The notes under the pieces: model-generated
The model's input: only the letters and a program-made list of their open reading frames with translations
What the model was told of the DNA's origin: nothing
Databases searched by the model: none
Position numbers and translations under genes: made by a program
Shown: piece after piece, positions 8,155 through 17,303 of the stretch
How the letters are laid out: every line of letters starts with the position of its first letter
How positions within the stretch are numbered: position 1 is the first letter of the stretch
From: Niallia circulans
GTDB lineage: Bacteria > Bacillota > Bacilli > Bacillales > Cytobacillaceae
Length of the DNA: 64,000 nt
Direction: 5' to 3'
NCBI RefSeq assembly: GCF_007273535.1
Contig: NZ_RIBP01000004.1
Coordinates: 1,340,001-1,404,000 of the forward strand

Positions 8155-9081
8155 ATGAAGAAGCTCGCAGTCATTACGAGCGGTGGTGACGCACCGGGAA
8201 TGAATGCTGCCCTTTTTGGAGTCGTGAAGGCAGCAGCCAGACATGATATGGAGGTTTACGGTTGTGTAAATGGCTATATTGGCATTATTAAAGAAGAATT
8301 TATACTGTTAACAGAAGCAGAGCTATTTAAGGTCATTGATGTTGGCGGAACCATTCTCGGCACCCAACGATTTCCCGAATTTGCAGAAAAGGAAATCCAG
8401 ATAAAAGCAGTAGATATCTTAAAGAAGCATGAAATAGAGGGCTTAGCTGTAATCGGCGGGGACGGCAGTTATCACGGAGCAAGAGCTTTATCGCAATTAG
8501 GCTTTCCTGTTGCCGCCATTCCTGGCACGATAGATAATGATATCGCCTTGACTGATATCACACTCGGCTTTCACACAGCCGTAGAAAATGCAGTGGATGC
8601 CATTGATAAAATAAAAACATCAGCAGCAAGCCATAAACATATTTTCGGGATAGAAGTGATGGGGCGGCAAGCCTCTGATATTGCGATCTGGGCAGGACTG
8701 GCAACAACCGCTGACGGCATTATCGGAACGAACAACGACTGGAATTTAGAGAAAGTGCTAGAGGGAATAAAAATGTCTGCTGGAAAAAGCCAAATATATA
8801 TATTAGCAGAGGGAGCCATTAGCGCGGAGCAATTTAAAGCCGAAATTGAAAGTCACTCTGAATATAAAGTCCACCCATTAGTACTTGGTCATATTCAACG
8901 AGGCGGCAAACCATCTGTTACAGACCGGATTATGGGGATAAAATTTGGAGAGCAAAGTGTAAAAACGCTGCTTGAAGGCAGGACGGGTGTTTGCCTTGCT
9001 GTTCAAAACAATCAGATTGTGGAGTTAGAATTGGATAAGGTGCTTAAAACTTCTAATAACGAACCGTTTCTTCCTTATTAA
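8155..9081 (+). CDS. PfkA-like phosphofructokinase paralogue in a sugar operon
   Basis: A 308-residue member of the PFK-A family, near the usual 319. It has GGDAPGMNAA at residue 10, the GGDGSYHGA nucleotide loop, the catalytic PGTIDNDI segment, and EVMGRQASDIA, then LGHIQRGG near the C-terminus. Normal glycolytic pfkA in Bacillus lies with acc and pyk genes, so this third gene of a sugar operon is probably a second copy with a dedicated role. Some PFKs phosphorylate sedoheptulose 7-phosphate or tagatose 6-phosphate; with transketolase and RpiB in the same locus, a sedoheptulose-bisphosphate route is attractive but unproven. A terminator follows. Confidence 0.85.
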   Translation: MKKLAVITSGGDAPGMNAALFGVVKAAARHDMEVYGCVNGYIGIIKEEFILLTEAELFKVIDVGGTILGTQRFPEFAEKEIQIKAVDILKKHEIEGLAVIGGDGSYHGARALSQLGFPVAAIPGTIDNDIALTDITLGFHTAVENAVDAIDKIKTSAASHKHIFGIEVMGRQASDIAIWAGLATTADGIIGTNNDWNLEKVLEGIKMSAGKSQIYILAEGAISAEQFKAEIESHSEYKVHPLVLGHIQRGGKPSVTDRIMGIKFGEQSVKTLLEGRTGVCLAVQNNQIVELELDKVLKTSNNEPFLPY

Positions 9082-9109
9082 ATGAACAGAGATAATAGTA
9101 TCTGAGGGA

Positions 9110-9134
9110 AAGCTGCTGATGGCAGCTTTTTTTA
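9110..9134 (+). terminator. Rho-independent terminator of the permease operon
   Basis: AAGCTGC at 9110-9116 pairs with GCAGCTT at 9122-9128, and seven T residues run from 9127. Confidence 0.8.
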
Positions 9135-9254
9135 TTTACGCACATTTTGGCAATCAACCCTTCCTTTCTTTATACTTTCTTTATACTTTTCTAGATAAAT
9201 TATTTAAACCTGTCATTTATTCTAAGTTCATTATAGCGGAAAGGGCGATTAACA

Positions 9255-10172
9255 ATGGCAGAAACAATTCTTAAAGCCACGAATATTACAAAATTATATG
9301 GCAAGCATAAAGCGCTTGATAAGGTTTCAATTGAAATTAAACGTGGGATGATTTATGGGCTTATCGGGGAGAACGGTGCTGGTAAATCGACATTTATGCG
9401 GATTATTATGGGGTTAATCACGATTAACGAGGGCGACATGGAGCTGTTTGGTGAAACTGGGATGAAGGGCTTGCAGCGGGCAAGACGGAAAATGGGGCAA
9501 TCCATTGAAACGCCTGCACTTTATCCGGAATTAACGGCTCGTGATAATTTGAAGGTACAAGCGGCAAATGGTGGTGTCAGTGAACGGGAGGTCGAGGATT
9601 TACTGCGGTTAATGAACTTAAGTCATACTGGCAAAAAGAAGGCGAAGAATTTCTCTTTAGGCATGCGCCAGCGGTTAGCCATTGCGTCTACACTTATAAC
9701 AAATCCAGAATTTCTTATTTTAGATGAGCCAACAAACGGGCTTGATCCGTCGGGTATAGTGGAAATGCGTGAAATTATTCAGCGTTTAGTGACAGAACGG
9801 GGCATTACTGTGTTACTTTCAAGTCACTTGCTTGATGAACTCTCCCAAATCGCAACACATTATGGTATTTTGCATGACGGCAAGCTTATCAGTGAGTTTT
9901 CCCGTGAGGAGCTTGCAGCGAAAACCCGCCAATATATTGAGCTTGAAACTACAGAGGTTCACAAGGCTGTTGTCGTATTAGACGAATCAGGAATAAACGA
10001 TTATGAAGTCATTAATGGAACTGAAATTAATATTTATGAACAATTAGAGAAGGTTGCGAGCATTAATCGCTCATTAGTATTAGCTGATATAAATGTTTTG
10101 CGCATTGGTGTGACTAGACAAAAACTCGAGGATTATTTCTTGCAATTAACAGGAGGTGGCACGAATGCTTAA
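9255..10172 (+). CDS. ABC transporter ATP-binding protein, BcrA/drug-export type
   Basis: This 305-residue ATPase has Walker [10 protein letters not shown] near residue 39, the Q-loop (GQSIETPALYPELTARDNL), signature FSLGMRQRLAIA, Walker B FLILDEPTNGLDP, and the H-loop SSHLLDELS. After about residue 215 it carries the C-terminal extension typical of BcrA-type exporters of peptide antibiotics or lantibiotics. The permease gene overlaps its end, and a response regulator and kinase follow in the same unit. Start ATG 9255 is preceded only by GGAAAGGG. The likely role is inducible export of, or resistance to, a cell-wall or membrane-active compound. Confidence 0.9.
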   Translation: MAETILKATNITKLYGKHKALDKVSIEIKRGMIYGLIGENGAGKSTFMRIIMGLITINEGDMELFGETGMKGLQRARRKMGQSIETPALYPELTARDNLKVQAANGGVSEREVEDLLRLMNLSHTGKKKAKNFSLGMRQRLAIASTLITNPEFLILDEPTNGLDPSGIVEMREIIQRLVTERGITVLLSSHLLDELSQIATHYGILHDGKLISEFSREELAAKTRQYIELETTEVHKAVVVLDESGINDYEVINGTEINIYEQLEKVASINRSLVLADINVLRIGVTRQKLEDYFLQLTGGGTNA

Positions 10173-10944
10173 TCTTTTAACAGCGGAAAGAATCAAGCTG
10201 CTTCACAGTAAAAAGTTATGGGTGGTTTTAGCTATTTTCACGGCACTTCCAATCCTGCAAGTTATAAATACGAATTGGAATGTTAGTAATGGGGCGAAGC
10301 TTGTTCAAGCTATTGATACAGTCGTTAATGGAGCAACAAGCATTTTGATGATGGAGAAAAATGCCTTGACGATTTTACTCATCCTTAGCGCCTTTATTAG
10401 CTTTTTTATTGGCGAAGAATTCCAAAATGGAACGGTTCGCAACGCCTTATCACTTGGCCGCAGCCGCACACATTATTATCTGTCGAAATTGATCATTGCC
10501 GCAGTTCTTTCTCTTATTGGTATGATCATCATGACCTGTCTTGGCATGGCAGGCTTCTCAACTATTTTTGGCTTTGGTAACATTGCACATATCAGTGATT
10601 ACACTTCGTTCGCGATGAAATCATTTAGTACCTTATATCTGCTTATATTGGCGAACGTTTCTATTTATATTTTGATTACCTTTTTAACAAAAAGCATAGG
10701 AATTTCCCTTATTTGGAGCTTTCTTTATACGATGGGAACAGGCTTTGGCGCAGGCATCTTTCAGCAAACCGAGCATTTTCAGCAGCTTACATTTTGGTTC
10801 ACGGAATCGTTCTTGTTCTATTCTGATTTTGCCGCACCAATAGATATTGCAAAATATCCTAATATGGTATTAGTAAGTGTGATTACAATCGTGGTATCAT
10901 CAACGTTAGGAATCCTTCTGTTTAAACGAACAGACATAAAGTAG
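10165..10944 (+). CDS. ABC transporter permease, ABC-2 type
   Basis: A 259-residue membrane protein with six hydrophobic segments and an N-terminal cytoplasmic stretch (LTAERIKLLHSKK), as in BcrB/ABC-2 permeases that pair with BcrA-like ATPases. The loop motif EEFQNGTVRNALSLGRSR after the second helix is common in this family. Start is ATG 10165, eight bases after a full AGGAGG, overlapping the end of the ATPase gene by eight bases. It presumably forms the membrane pore of the exporter. Confidence 0.88.
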   Translation: MLNLLTAERIKLLHSKKLWVVLAIFTALPILQVINTNWNVSNGAKLVQAIDTVVNGATSILMMEKNALTILLILSAFISFFIGEEFQNGTVRNALSLGRSRTHYYLSKLIIAAVLSLIGMIIMTCLGMAGFSTIFGFGNIAHISDYTSFAMKSFSTLYLLILANVSIYILITFLTKSIGISLIWSFLYTMGTGFGAGIFQQTEHFQQLTFWFTESFLFYSDFAAPIDIAKYPNMVLVSVITIVVSSTLGILLFKRTDIK

Positions 10945-10954
10945 GGTGATAGAG

Positions 10955-11626
10955 ATGGCAGCGATATTAATCATGGAAGATGATTTGGCGATTCATTCAC
11001 TTATAAAAGAAGCATTAGCTTTGCATAAGCTTGAAACACTCAGTGCCTATTCTGGTACGGAGGGGAAACTGCTTTTTGAACAAAAGCAAATAGATTTAGT
11101 ACTGCTTGACTTAATGCTTCCGGGGATGAATGGACAAGAATTTCTGCAAGGAATCCGCCAGAGCTCAAGCGTTCCCGTCATTGTCATCACCGCCATAAAT
11201 GAGCAGCATACAAAACTAGATTTATTAACGAGCGGGGCAGATGATTATATCACAAAGCCTTTTGACATAACGGAGCTGCTTGCACGGATTCACATTCAAT
11301 TACGACATGCGGCGCAGGCTTCTGTCAGCACTAGGAAGGACATTCATTACGAGGAAATCAGCTTGAATTTAGACACTCGCGAAGTGAAGATAAAGGAGCA
11401 AGCCATTCACCTCACTGGCCGGGAATATGCAATCCTGCTGCTTTTTTTAGAAAATCCGCAGAAAGTATTCAGCCGTGCCAATATATACGAAAGTGTGTGG
11501 AATGAACCGTTTTTTGACAGTGATAAAACGATAAATATGCATATCAGCAATTTACGCAATAAGTTAAATAGAGAAGATACAAATTATATAAAGACAGTAT
11601 GGGGCATTGGCTTCAAATTTGATTAA
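10955..11626 (+). CDS. OmpR-family response regulator
   Basis: This 223-residue regulator has a receiver domain (acidic pair EDD near residue 8, phosphorylated Asp in LVLLDLMLPGMNG, conserved Thr in VIVITA, Lys in DYITKPF) and a C-terminal winged helix ending KTVWGIGFKF. The start is taken as ATG 10955; GTG at 10946 lies inside the ribosome site. It lies 10 bases after the ABC permease and 20 before the kinase gene, so it most likely controls this exporter. Confidence 0.92.
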   Translation: MAAILIMEDDLAIHSLIKEALALHKLETLSAYSGTEGKLLFEQKQIDLVLLDLMLPGMNGQEFLQGIRQSSSVPVIVITAINEQHTKLDLLTSGADDYITKPFDITELLARIHIQLRHAAQASVSTRKDIHYEEISLNLDTREVKIKEQAIHLTGREYAILLLFLENPQKVFSRANIYESVWNEPFFDSDKTINMHISNLRNKLNREDTNYIKTVWGIGFKFD

Positions 11627-11646
11627 CAGAAGGGCTTGTTGGGGCG

Positions 11647-12552
11647 ATGTGGGAATGGGTATTAGTATTCCTGGTTTTGGCACTTATCCTCTATCTTTAT
11701 TTCTTAAAGCGAGAGCTGCGAAAACTGAAAGTTAGTGTTAAAGGGCTTTCTGCGCGGGCCAAGTTTGGCAGCAGATTATTTCTTGATTTTCGTGACAGAA
11801 CATTGCTCAATTTAGTGGACGAGTTAAATCAGATGATTGCGGAGTTTGAGGGGAATAATCACCAAGCAAAACAAATGGAAGAGAATGTGAAGCTGACAAT
11901 TGCTGGACTATCTCATGATTTGCGAACACCGCTCACCTCCATCCATGGCTATGTCCAACTTTTAAACACAACAGAGGATGAAGCAAAGCGGACCCATTAC
12001 TTAACTATTATCGAACAATCTGTCAGAAACCTGATTGAAATGACCGATAACTTCTATGATTTAACCCGAGTTGAAACAAATCAGAAGGAAATAAACTTAT
12101 CTTCGCTTTCCCTTGCTAACCTGGTGGAAGAAGTCTTCCTGTCCTTTTATGAGCAATTTGCGGAAAATAAAATTGACCTGCAATTTCCTGAACAAATAAA
12201 GGACAGTCAAATTATTGCAGATCGTTTACTGCTGATGCGAGTTATCCAAAATATCGTTCAGAATATCCTGCGCTATGCAAACAGCAATGCGATTATCAGC
12301 TATGAAGCTGACAGCAGCTATGTTATTTTTACTGTAAGAAATGATATTAAACCAGAAAGTAAAGTAGCGATAGAGAAGGTTTTTACCCTTTTTTATACAG
12401 AAGTCACCAGCAGAACGAACACAGAAACAAGCGGCTTAGGATTATATCTTTCCAAAAAGCTAATAGAGAAGATGAATGGGAAAATGCATGCAGAGCTTGA
12501 AGAAAATTGGTTTGTCCTAAAAATTTATCTCCCGAAAATACAATTGCAGTGA
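11647..12552 (+). CDS. sensor histidine kinase with one N-terminal membrane helix
   Basis: A 301-residue kinase with a single membrane segment at residues 3-20 and no real extracellular domain. The phospho-acceptor His lies in LSHDLRTPLTSIHGY, followed by an N box region (MRVIQNIVQNILRYA) and the GLGLYLSKKLIEKM G2 box. Kinases without a sensor domain that sit beside an ABC exporter often sense through the transporter; that is a family generalisation. Partner is the regulator just upstream. Confidence 0.9.
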   Translation: MWEWVLVFLVLALILYLYFLKRELRKLKVSVKGLSARAKFGSRLFLDFRDRTLLNLVDELNQMIAEFEGNNHQAKQMEENVKLTIAGLSHDLRTPLTSIHGYVQLLNTTEDEAKRTHYLTIIEQSVRNLIEMTDNFYDLTRVETNQKEINLSSLSLANLVEEVFLSFYEQFAENKIDLQFPEQIKDSQIIADRLLLMRVIQNIVQNILRYANSNAIISYEADSSYVIFTVRNDIKPESKVAIEKVFTLFYTEVTSRTNTETSGLGLYLSKKLIEKMNGKMHAELEENWFVLKIYLPKIQLQ

Positions 12553-12587
12553 TTTTGAGGTTTTCACTAAACAAAGAGGTAGAAAAA

Positions 12588-12857
12588 TTGAATGAATTTC
12601 AACATGAAGTCAGAAGAACAGCCAAAATCCACAACATATATATAGTGCTATTTATCATTGCTGGTATTGTAAACAGCAGCCTGATATTAATAGAAGGGCA
12701 GATTGCACGTGGTTTATTTAGTCTGATATTCTTTTTGGTTCTTCTGCATTTCGGCAGAAGGAAGAAAATATGGGCGCTATTTATTATTAAATTTATGTGT
12801 GGTTGCATATCATACTGCTTTTTATTTTTGCGATTACTATTTTTATGTAGAATTTGA
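12588..12857 (+). CDS. small membrane protein at the end of the exporter operon
   Basis: An 89-residue product with two or three hydrophobic segments (about 17-36, 40-53, 63-85). I place the start at TTG 12588, which follows AAAGAGGT by seven bases; the frame stays open further upstream but only inside the kinase gene. It ends just before the terminator at 12861 and so belongs to the exporter operon. No family recognised; it might modulate the transporter or kinase. Confidence 0.55.
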   Translation: MNEFQHEVRRTAKIHNIYIVLFIIAGIVNSSLILIEGQIARGLFSLIFFLVLLHFGRRKKIWALFIIKFMCGCISYCFLFLRLLFLCRI

Positions 12858-12860
12858 GCT

Positions 12861-12885
12861 AAGCTGCGTATTGCAGCTTTTTTTA
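12861..12885 (+). terminator. Rho-independent terminator of the exporter operon
   Basis: AAGCTGC (12861-12867) pairs with GCAGCTT (12873-12879), followed by T residues. Confidence 0.8.
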
Positions 12886-12924
12886 TTTGTGTTAAGTGAG
12901 TCGATATAAACATTCTGAAAAAAT

Positions 12925-12946
12925 AATACCTTGCATTATAAGGTAT
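12925..12946 (+). promoter_or_regulatory. inverted repeat before padR, candidate operator
   Basis: AATACCTT-GCATTAT-AAGGTATT is a perfect 8-bp inverted repeat about 35 bases before the PadR start codon. PadR repressors usually control their own promoters through such sites. Confidence 0.5.
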
Positions 12947-12979
12947 TCTAATTTACTATTATTCACAGAGGTGAAAAAA

Positions 12980-13312
12980 ATGGAAATTAATAAAGAGGTT
13001 CTTAAAGGCCATATAGATACATTAATCCTCTCACTCCTTAATAATCGAGATATGTATGGATATGAAATAGCAAAGATCGTACGAGAAACAAGTAAGGAAC
13101 AATTTGAACTAAAGGAAGCGACTCTTTACCTTTCTTTAAAAAGATTAGCAAAGCAGGAATGGATCACTTCTTATTGGGGTGATGAGCAAGGGCCTGGGGG
13201 CAGACGGAAATATTATAAGATTACAACATTAGGCGAGGATGGCTATGCAGAAAAGCGGTTAGAGTGGCAGCTTGTTAAAACAATCATGGATTCATTTTTG
13301 AAAGGAGAATAA
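12980..13312 (+). CDS. PadR family transcriptional regulator
   Basis: This 110-residue protein is a classic small PadR: GHIDTLILSLL start helix, GYEIAKIV, then the wing with EATLYLSLKRLAKQEWI and GPGGRRKYYKIT. Start is ATG 12980 behind AGAGGTG. The next gene starts three bases after its stop and encodes a HAAS-domain membrane protein, a pairing common in Bacillaceae in which PadR represses the operon until a membrane-stress or drug signal. Confidence 0.9.
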   Translation: MEINKEVLKGHIDTLILSLLNNRDMYGYEIAKIVRETSKEQFELKEATLYLSLKRLAKQEWITSYWGDEQGPGGRRKYYKITTLGEDGYAEKRLEWQLVKTIMDSFLKGE

Positions 13313-13314
13313 AT

Positions 13315-14154
13315 ATGAAACAAATTGAAGCTTTCGTTAATGAAGCCTATCACAGTGTTGGTGGGAATAAACAAGAGATAGCAGAATTAAAGGCAGAAAT
13401 GAAAAATCACTTACTAGAGGCTGTTTATGAATTAAAAGAGGAAGGCAAAAGTGAAGAGGAAGCAATCGAGATTGCTATTACCCGGTTTGGCGGCGAAAAG
13501 GAAATGCGTTCGATTGTAAGACAGTTATTTCAGGCCCAAAAAACATTCGCAAAATGGGTGCTTTGGCTAGCCGTAATTGTCCTTTTTAGTAGTTTCGCTT
13601 TATTTGAAGCTAGTAAGCTTTATCAACAAAAAAACGATACCCAAAATACTAATGCAGCCACAAATATGTATACGATTTTACAAAAGGATAAAACCATCTC
13701 TGAAGCTACAAAACAGAAAATCGTTGCAATTGTTCAGAGCACAGACCATATTGCACAGGTGAAAATCTTTAATGTTCATGATTTAGAAGCGGAATATGGT
13801 TCCCCGTCCATATGGGCAAATGGAAAAAAAGCTGATCCGAATTATACAATAGAAAGACATGTTTGGGCTCCTCAATGGTTAATGAATGACGATTATATGT
13901 ATGTGACATCTGATTGGTACATAAAAATGGAAACGATCCATATGGAGAGCTTTATGTATATAGCATTATTTGCTGGATTAGCAGTTTATATTGTTCTATT
14001 CACGATCTGGGCAACTGTTAATGCATATCATCATAGAAGACTACATATCGGTTGGGTAATAGCATTTGCTTTATTTAATGTTATCGGTTATCTAGCATAC
14101 TTCATAACAGATAAAGCATTTCACAAAAAAACAACACAAAATGCTCTAACATAA
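13315..14154 (+). CDS. HAAS-domain (permease-prefix) membrane protein
   Basis: A 279-residue protein. Residues 1-75 form the helical HAAS/permease-prefix domain (ending EAIEIAITRFGG), followed by a membrane helix at about 80-98, an extracellular region of about 120 residues, and two more helices near 215-235 and 245-262. HAAS proteins pair with PadR regulators and are thought to transmit or buffer envelope signals. It starts two bases after the padR stop, behind AAAGGAGAA. Confidence 0.8.
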   Translation: MKQIEAFVNEAYHSVGGNKQEIAELKAEMKNHLLEAVYELKEEGKSEEEAIEIAITRFGGEKEMRSIVRQLFQAQKTFAKWVLWLAVIVLFSSFALFEASKLYQQKNDTQNTNAATNMYTILQKDKTISEATKQKIVAIVQSTDHIAQVKIFNVHDLEAEYGSPSIWANGKKADPNYTIERHVWAPQWLMNDDYMYVTSDWYIKMETIHMESFMYIALFAGLAVYIVLFTIWATVNAYHHRRLHIGWVIAFALFNVIGYLAYFITDKAFHKKTTQNALT

Positions 14155-14156
14155 AA

Positions 14157-14196
14157 AAGGAAGGAAGAACCTATGCGTCTTCCTTCCTTTTTTTAT
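14157..14196. terminator. bidirectional terminator between convergent genes
   Basis: A perfect 12-bp stem (14157-14168 with 14178-14189) flanked by A and T runs. It serves the HAAS gene on plus and, in part, the small minus-strand gene that ends at 14193. Confidence 0.8.
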
Positions 14197-14354
14197 GTGG
14201 GGTTCTTCCTCATTAGCGCCATAACATTCATACAAATAAATACTGCTGCAATCAATACCCCTGCCATACTAAACGCTTGATGGTCGATGAGTTTGTACAT
14301 AATTGCTGCTAAGAATAGTAGTAGGGAAATAACATTTAACCATTTTATATTCAT
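14193..14354 (-). CDS. small two-helix membrane protein, unknown function
   Basis: A 53-residue product with two hydrophobic segments (about residues 5-20 and 27-47). I chose ATG at 14354 because GAGGAG precedes it by six bases; an upstream ATG at 14384 has no ribosome site. No family recognised. Confidence 0.55.
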   Translation of the reverse strand: MNIKWLNVISLLLFLAAIMYKLIDHQAFSMAGVLIAAVFICMNVMALMRKNPT

Positions 14355-14384
14355 TATTCGCTCCTCATTTATCGTAAAACACAA

Positions 14385-14674
14385 GGTTTACATTTTTATC
14401 CATAAATGTATATTAACATAAATGTGTATTTATGTATGTTAATATATGTAAAGTTTGCTTATAAATGGGGGGCCTCACCTCTTTCGATATCAAAATGCTG
14501 ACGTTAAGGGAAAGGGGTTACTGGGGTAATAAGTTAATCGAAGAATTTTTTTGGAATGTGTTTTGAGTTGGACATTATATGGCTATAAACATATACAGAC
14601 CAAAAAACTATTGGAGCAAAATAGGGAAGAAAGTCTGCATAAATCTTTTGTTTTCATAAGACCTACCGTGTAAT
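14385..14674. other. intergenic region with an AT-rich near-palindrome
   Basis: About 290 bases without a gene. At 14409-14446 TATATTAACATAAAT is mirrored by ATTTATGTATGTTAATATA with one 3-base insertion, a possible operator or hairpin in the upstream region of the small minus-strand gene. Confidence 0.45.
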
Positions 14675-14700
14675 GTATAAAAGCAGCCATTAGGGCTGCT
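14675..14700 (-). terminator. terminator of the small minus-strand membrane protein gene
   Basis: On the minus strand AGCAGCC-CTAAT-GGCTGCT is followed by TTTTATA. Confidence 0.7.
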
Positions 14701-14710
14701 CAAGTTGTTA

Positions 14711-14980
14711 TTATACGCTTGTCTTTTGGTGCTTTAGCTTGTAAACGATGGATGCCATTATATTAGCAAGGAAAAACAACGCACTTCCTTGGATATTGCT
14801 GTGCAGCGCTTGTTCTCCTGCATTCATTTCGTCATACATATCTCCCTGTGTTTTGCCTTTTGCTTTGAATTGGGCTTCTTCTTGCTTCAATGCTACTAAA
14901 AAGCGGTATTGGAATGGAAGCATTACAATAGAAAGCATTATATACAGGCTGATCACTGTTATGAAAATGGTAGAATACAT
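14711..14980 (-). CDS. small membrane protein, unknown function
   Basis: An 89-residue product with hydrophobic segments at about residues 4-22 and 62-78 and a charged middle (KQEEAQFKAKGKTQGD). ATG 14980 is chosen because AAGGAAGG lies eight bases upstream. It has its own terminator. No family recognised. Confidence 0.6.
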   Translation of the reverse strand: MYSTIFITVISLYIMLSIVMLPFQYRFLVALKQEEAQFKAKGKTQGDMYDEMNAGEQALHSNIQGSALFFLANIMASIVYKLKHQKTSV

Positions 14981-15163
14981 TCTATTCACCTTCCTTTGAC
15001 AAAAATTATAAGTATTCTGTCATTTTATATTAATTATACCACTTATTGTCATTAATTTCCTCGTGTAAGCTGATTATTCATTTCACAATAGTTTGTTGTG
15101 CTAACATAAAAGTGACATACATGACAAAAACTATGCCAAATTTCATTTTTAAGGGAGAATGCC

Positions 15164-17191
15164 ATGGATTTACTGATTACGATTATATTGCTGTTATTAT
15201 CCTTACTGATATCAAATATCATTAGTCATTACATACCCTCCATACCAACGGCGCTGACGCAAATTGCTTTTGGAATGCTGTTAGCCTTTGTCTTTGAAGA
15301 CATCTCCTTTGAGATTGATACAGAATGGTTCCTTCTATTGTTTGTAGCACCGCTTTTGTATAATGACGGTCGCTATTTTCCACGAGAGGAGCTATGGAAG
15401 ATGAGGGCGCCTATATTCGGGAACGCAATCGTTCTTGTTATTTTGACGGCAATTGGCGGCGGTTATTTCATCAATTGGATGATTCCAGCTGTGCCGCTGG
15501 CTGCGGCTTTCGCGCTGGCAGCGATTCTGTCACCGACAGATCCTGTTGCTGTTAACGGGATTGCAAAACGCATTCATATTCCTGCAGGTGTGCTTCACCT
15601 TGTCAGAGGGGAATCGCTTATCAATGATGCTTCTGGTTTAGTTGCCTTTAACTATGCTGTTGCCGCAGTAGTGACAGGTTATTTCTCATTATCGGAGGCA
15701 TCTCTTGATTTTGTGTACAAGTTCATATTGGGAGCATTGCTTGGTGCGGTGCTGGCATTACTGATAACGTGGGCGAGGTTTATTCTCCGCAAACAAGGTA
15801 TCAATGATGTTACGTTCCACACCTTACTACATATTATTACTCCCTTCATTATTTTTATTGTGACAGAGGACTTGCTTCATGCTTCAGGGGTAATCGCTGT
15901 TGTTGTCGGCGGAATTGTTCATTCACTAGTTAGGGAAAGACGAGAATTTGCAAGTGCAGAAGAACAGGTGCTGACAGAAAATATTTGGTCACTAATTCTC
16001 TTTATCTTAAATGGGGTTGTGTTCTTACTGTTAGGCTTAAATATCCCATCTTCAATGAGAGATACAGTCTCAGATCCGAGCATCGGTAACTGGCTTGTGA
16101 TTGGCTATGTGCTTGCGATTGGTGTGATAATACTTGGAATCCGCTTCGTGTGGTCATATGTGTTTGCTCATTTCGAATATCGGTATTTGCCTGGCGGAGC
16201 TAAACCAAATTTAAAAAATGCCTTGTTTGTGTCCTTAACAGGTGTGCGCGGTGCTGTGACAATGGCGGGGATATTGTCTATCCCTTACTTTTTAGACAGT
16301 GGCGATGCATTTCCGGCAAGATCGCTGCTCCTGTTCTTAGCAGCGGGTGTCATTTTATTCACCTTAATTGTGGCAACCGTATTTCTGCCGATGTTAAGCA
16401 AGGGAGAGGAAGCGGAGAATGCAGAGGGAGACAGGGATTTGGCGCCATTTAAGCAGCGGCTTCTTTATAAGGCTGTTGAACAAATCAAGGAACAAATCAA
16501 GGATGAAAATAAACCAGCTGCCTACGAGCTTATTGGCGAATATCGACGCAGAATTCACGATATAGGCAAAGAACAGAACGGTAAGATGAAAGCACTCGAT
16601 GTGGAAATGGATGTGAGAACAGAAATCCGCATAAAAGCAGTAAAGGCTGAAAGGCGCTATATCCAAGGCTTAATGGATGAAAATAAAATAGACGAAAAAC
16701 TGTTTCATACATTTGAGCAATCCCTTGAATACAGGGAAGAAGCTTTAGCGGGCAGCTTGCAGTCAGGAACGCTTTATCTTGTCGGCAAAATGTTCAGAAG
16801 GTGGAGAAAGCTGCGGAAGTTTTCCCGCAAGGAAAAGGAGCTGGTTATTGCCAAAATGGGAAAAGGCAAGGATGTGCAAATCCAGGCAATGAAGGCAGCT
16901 ATCGAATTCCTCAAGAACTACGCTGTTGAAATGGAGGAGCTTCGTGATCAAATCCAAGCGGTCATCCTCGATTACAAGATGATAATCGAAAGGCTGAGTG
17001 CCTCTGCCGTTAAGTACGATGAGAAGCAAGAGGAGCAGAAAGAAGAGCTTCGTATAAAGGTGCTTGATGTGGAAAGAGCGGAAATTCAGAGTATGTACGA
17101 GAGCGGCGAAATTAACAGAGACGAGGTAAAAGAGCTCAGAAGATTTATTAATTACGTGGAAAGTGCGGCATTATATGAACATACAGAATAA
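15164..17191 (+). CDS. nhaK: Na+/H+ antiporter of the CPA1/NhaK type
   Basis: This 675-residue protein has about 12 membrane helices in residues 1-410 followed by a long, charged, helical cytoplasmic tail (about 420-675). The membrane part holds the CPA1 ion-site motif LAAILSPTDPVAVNGI and the RGESLINDASGLVAF motif, with the acidic residues needed for Na+/H+ exchange. Length and tail match Bacillus NhaK (YvgP, about 670 residues). It probably exports Na+, K+ or Li+ in exchange for protons for pH and salt tolerance. Start ATG 15164 follows AAGGGAGAA. It stands alone. Confidence 0.88.
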   Translation: MDLLITIILLLLSLLISNIISHYIPSIPTALTQIAFGMLLAFVFEDISFEIDTEWFLLLFVAPLLYNDGRYFPREELWKMRAPIFGNAIVLVILTAIGGGYFINWMIPAVPLAAAFALAAILSPTDPVAVNGIAKRIHIPAGVLHLVRGESLINDASGLVAFNYAVAAVVTGYFSLSEASLDFVYKFILGALLGAVLALLITWARFILRKQGINDVTFHTLLHIITPFIIFIVTEDLLHASGVIAVVVGGIVHSLVRERREFASAEEQVLTENIWSLILFILNGVVFLLLGLNIPSSMRDTVSDPSIGNWLVIGYVLAIGVIILGIRFVWSYVFAHFEYRYLPGGAKPNLKNALFVSLTGVRGAVTMAGILSIPYFLDSGDAFPARSLLLFLAAGVILFTLIVATVFLPMLSKGEEAENAEGDRDLAPFKQRLLYKAVEQIKEQIKDENKPAAYELIGEYRRRIHDIGKEQNGKMKALDVEMDVRTEIRIKAVKAERRYIQGLMDENKIDEKLFHTFEQSLEYREEALAGSLQSGTLYLVGKMFRRWRKLRKFSRKEKELVIAKMGKGKDVQIQAMKAAIEFLKNYAVEMEELRDQIQAVILDYKMIIERLSASAVKYDEKQEEQKEELRIKVLDVERAEIQSMYESGEINRDEVKELRRFINYVESAALYEHTE

Positions 17192-17203
17192 ATAAGTGAT
17201 AAG

Positions 17204-17238
17204 AGCAGCAGTCCAGTTTTTATTGGCTGCTGTTTATT
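17204..17238 (+). terminator. probable terminator after nhaK
   Basis: AGCAGC (17204-17209) pairs with GCTGCT (17226-17231) around a 16-base loop, followed by GTTTATTTTTT. Confidence 0.5.
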
Positions 17239-17303
17239 TTTTGTCAAAATAAGAAAGCGGTTTCTGATATAATAGAGGAAACGAAAACGAGGGGAGGATT
17301 GAC

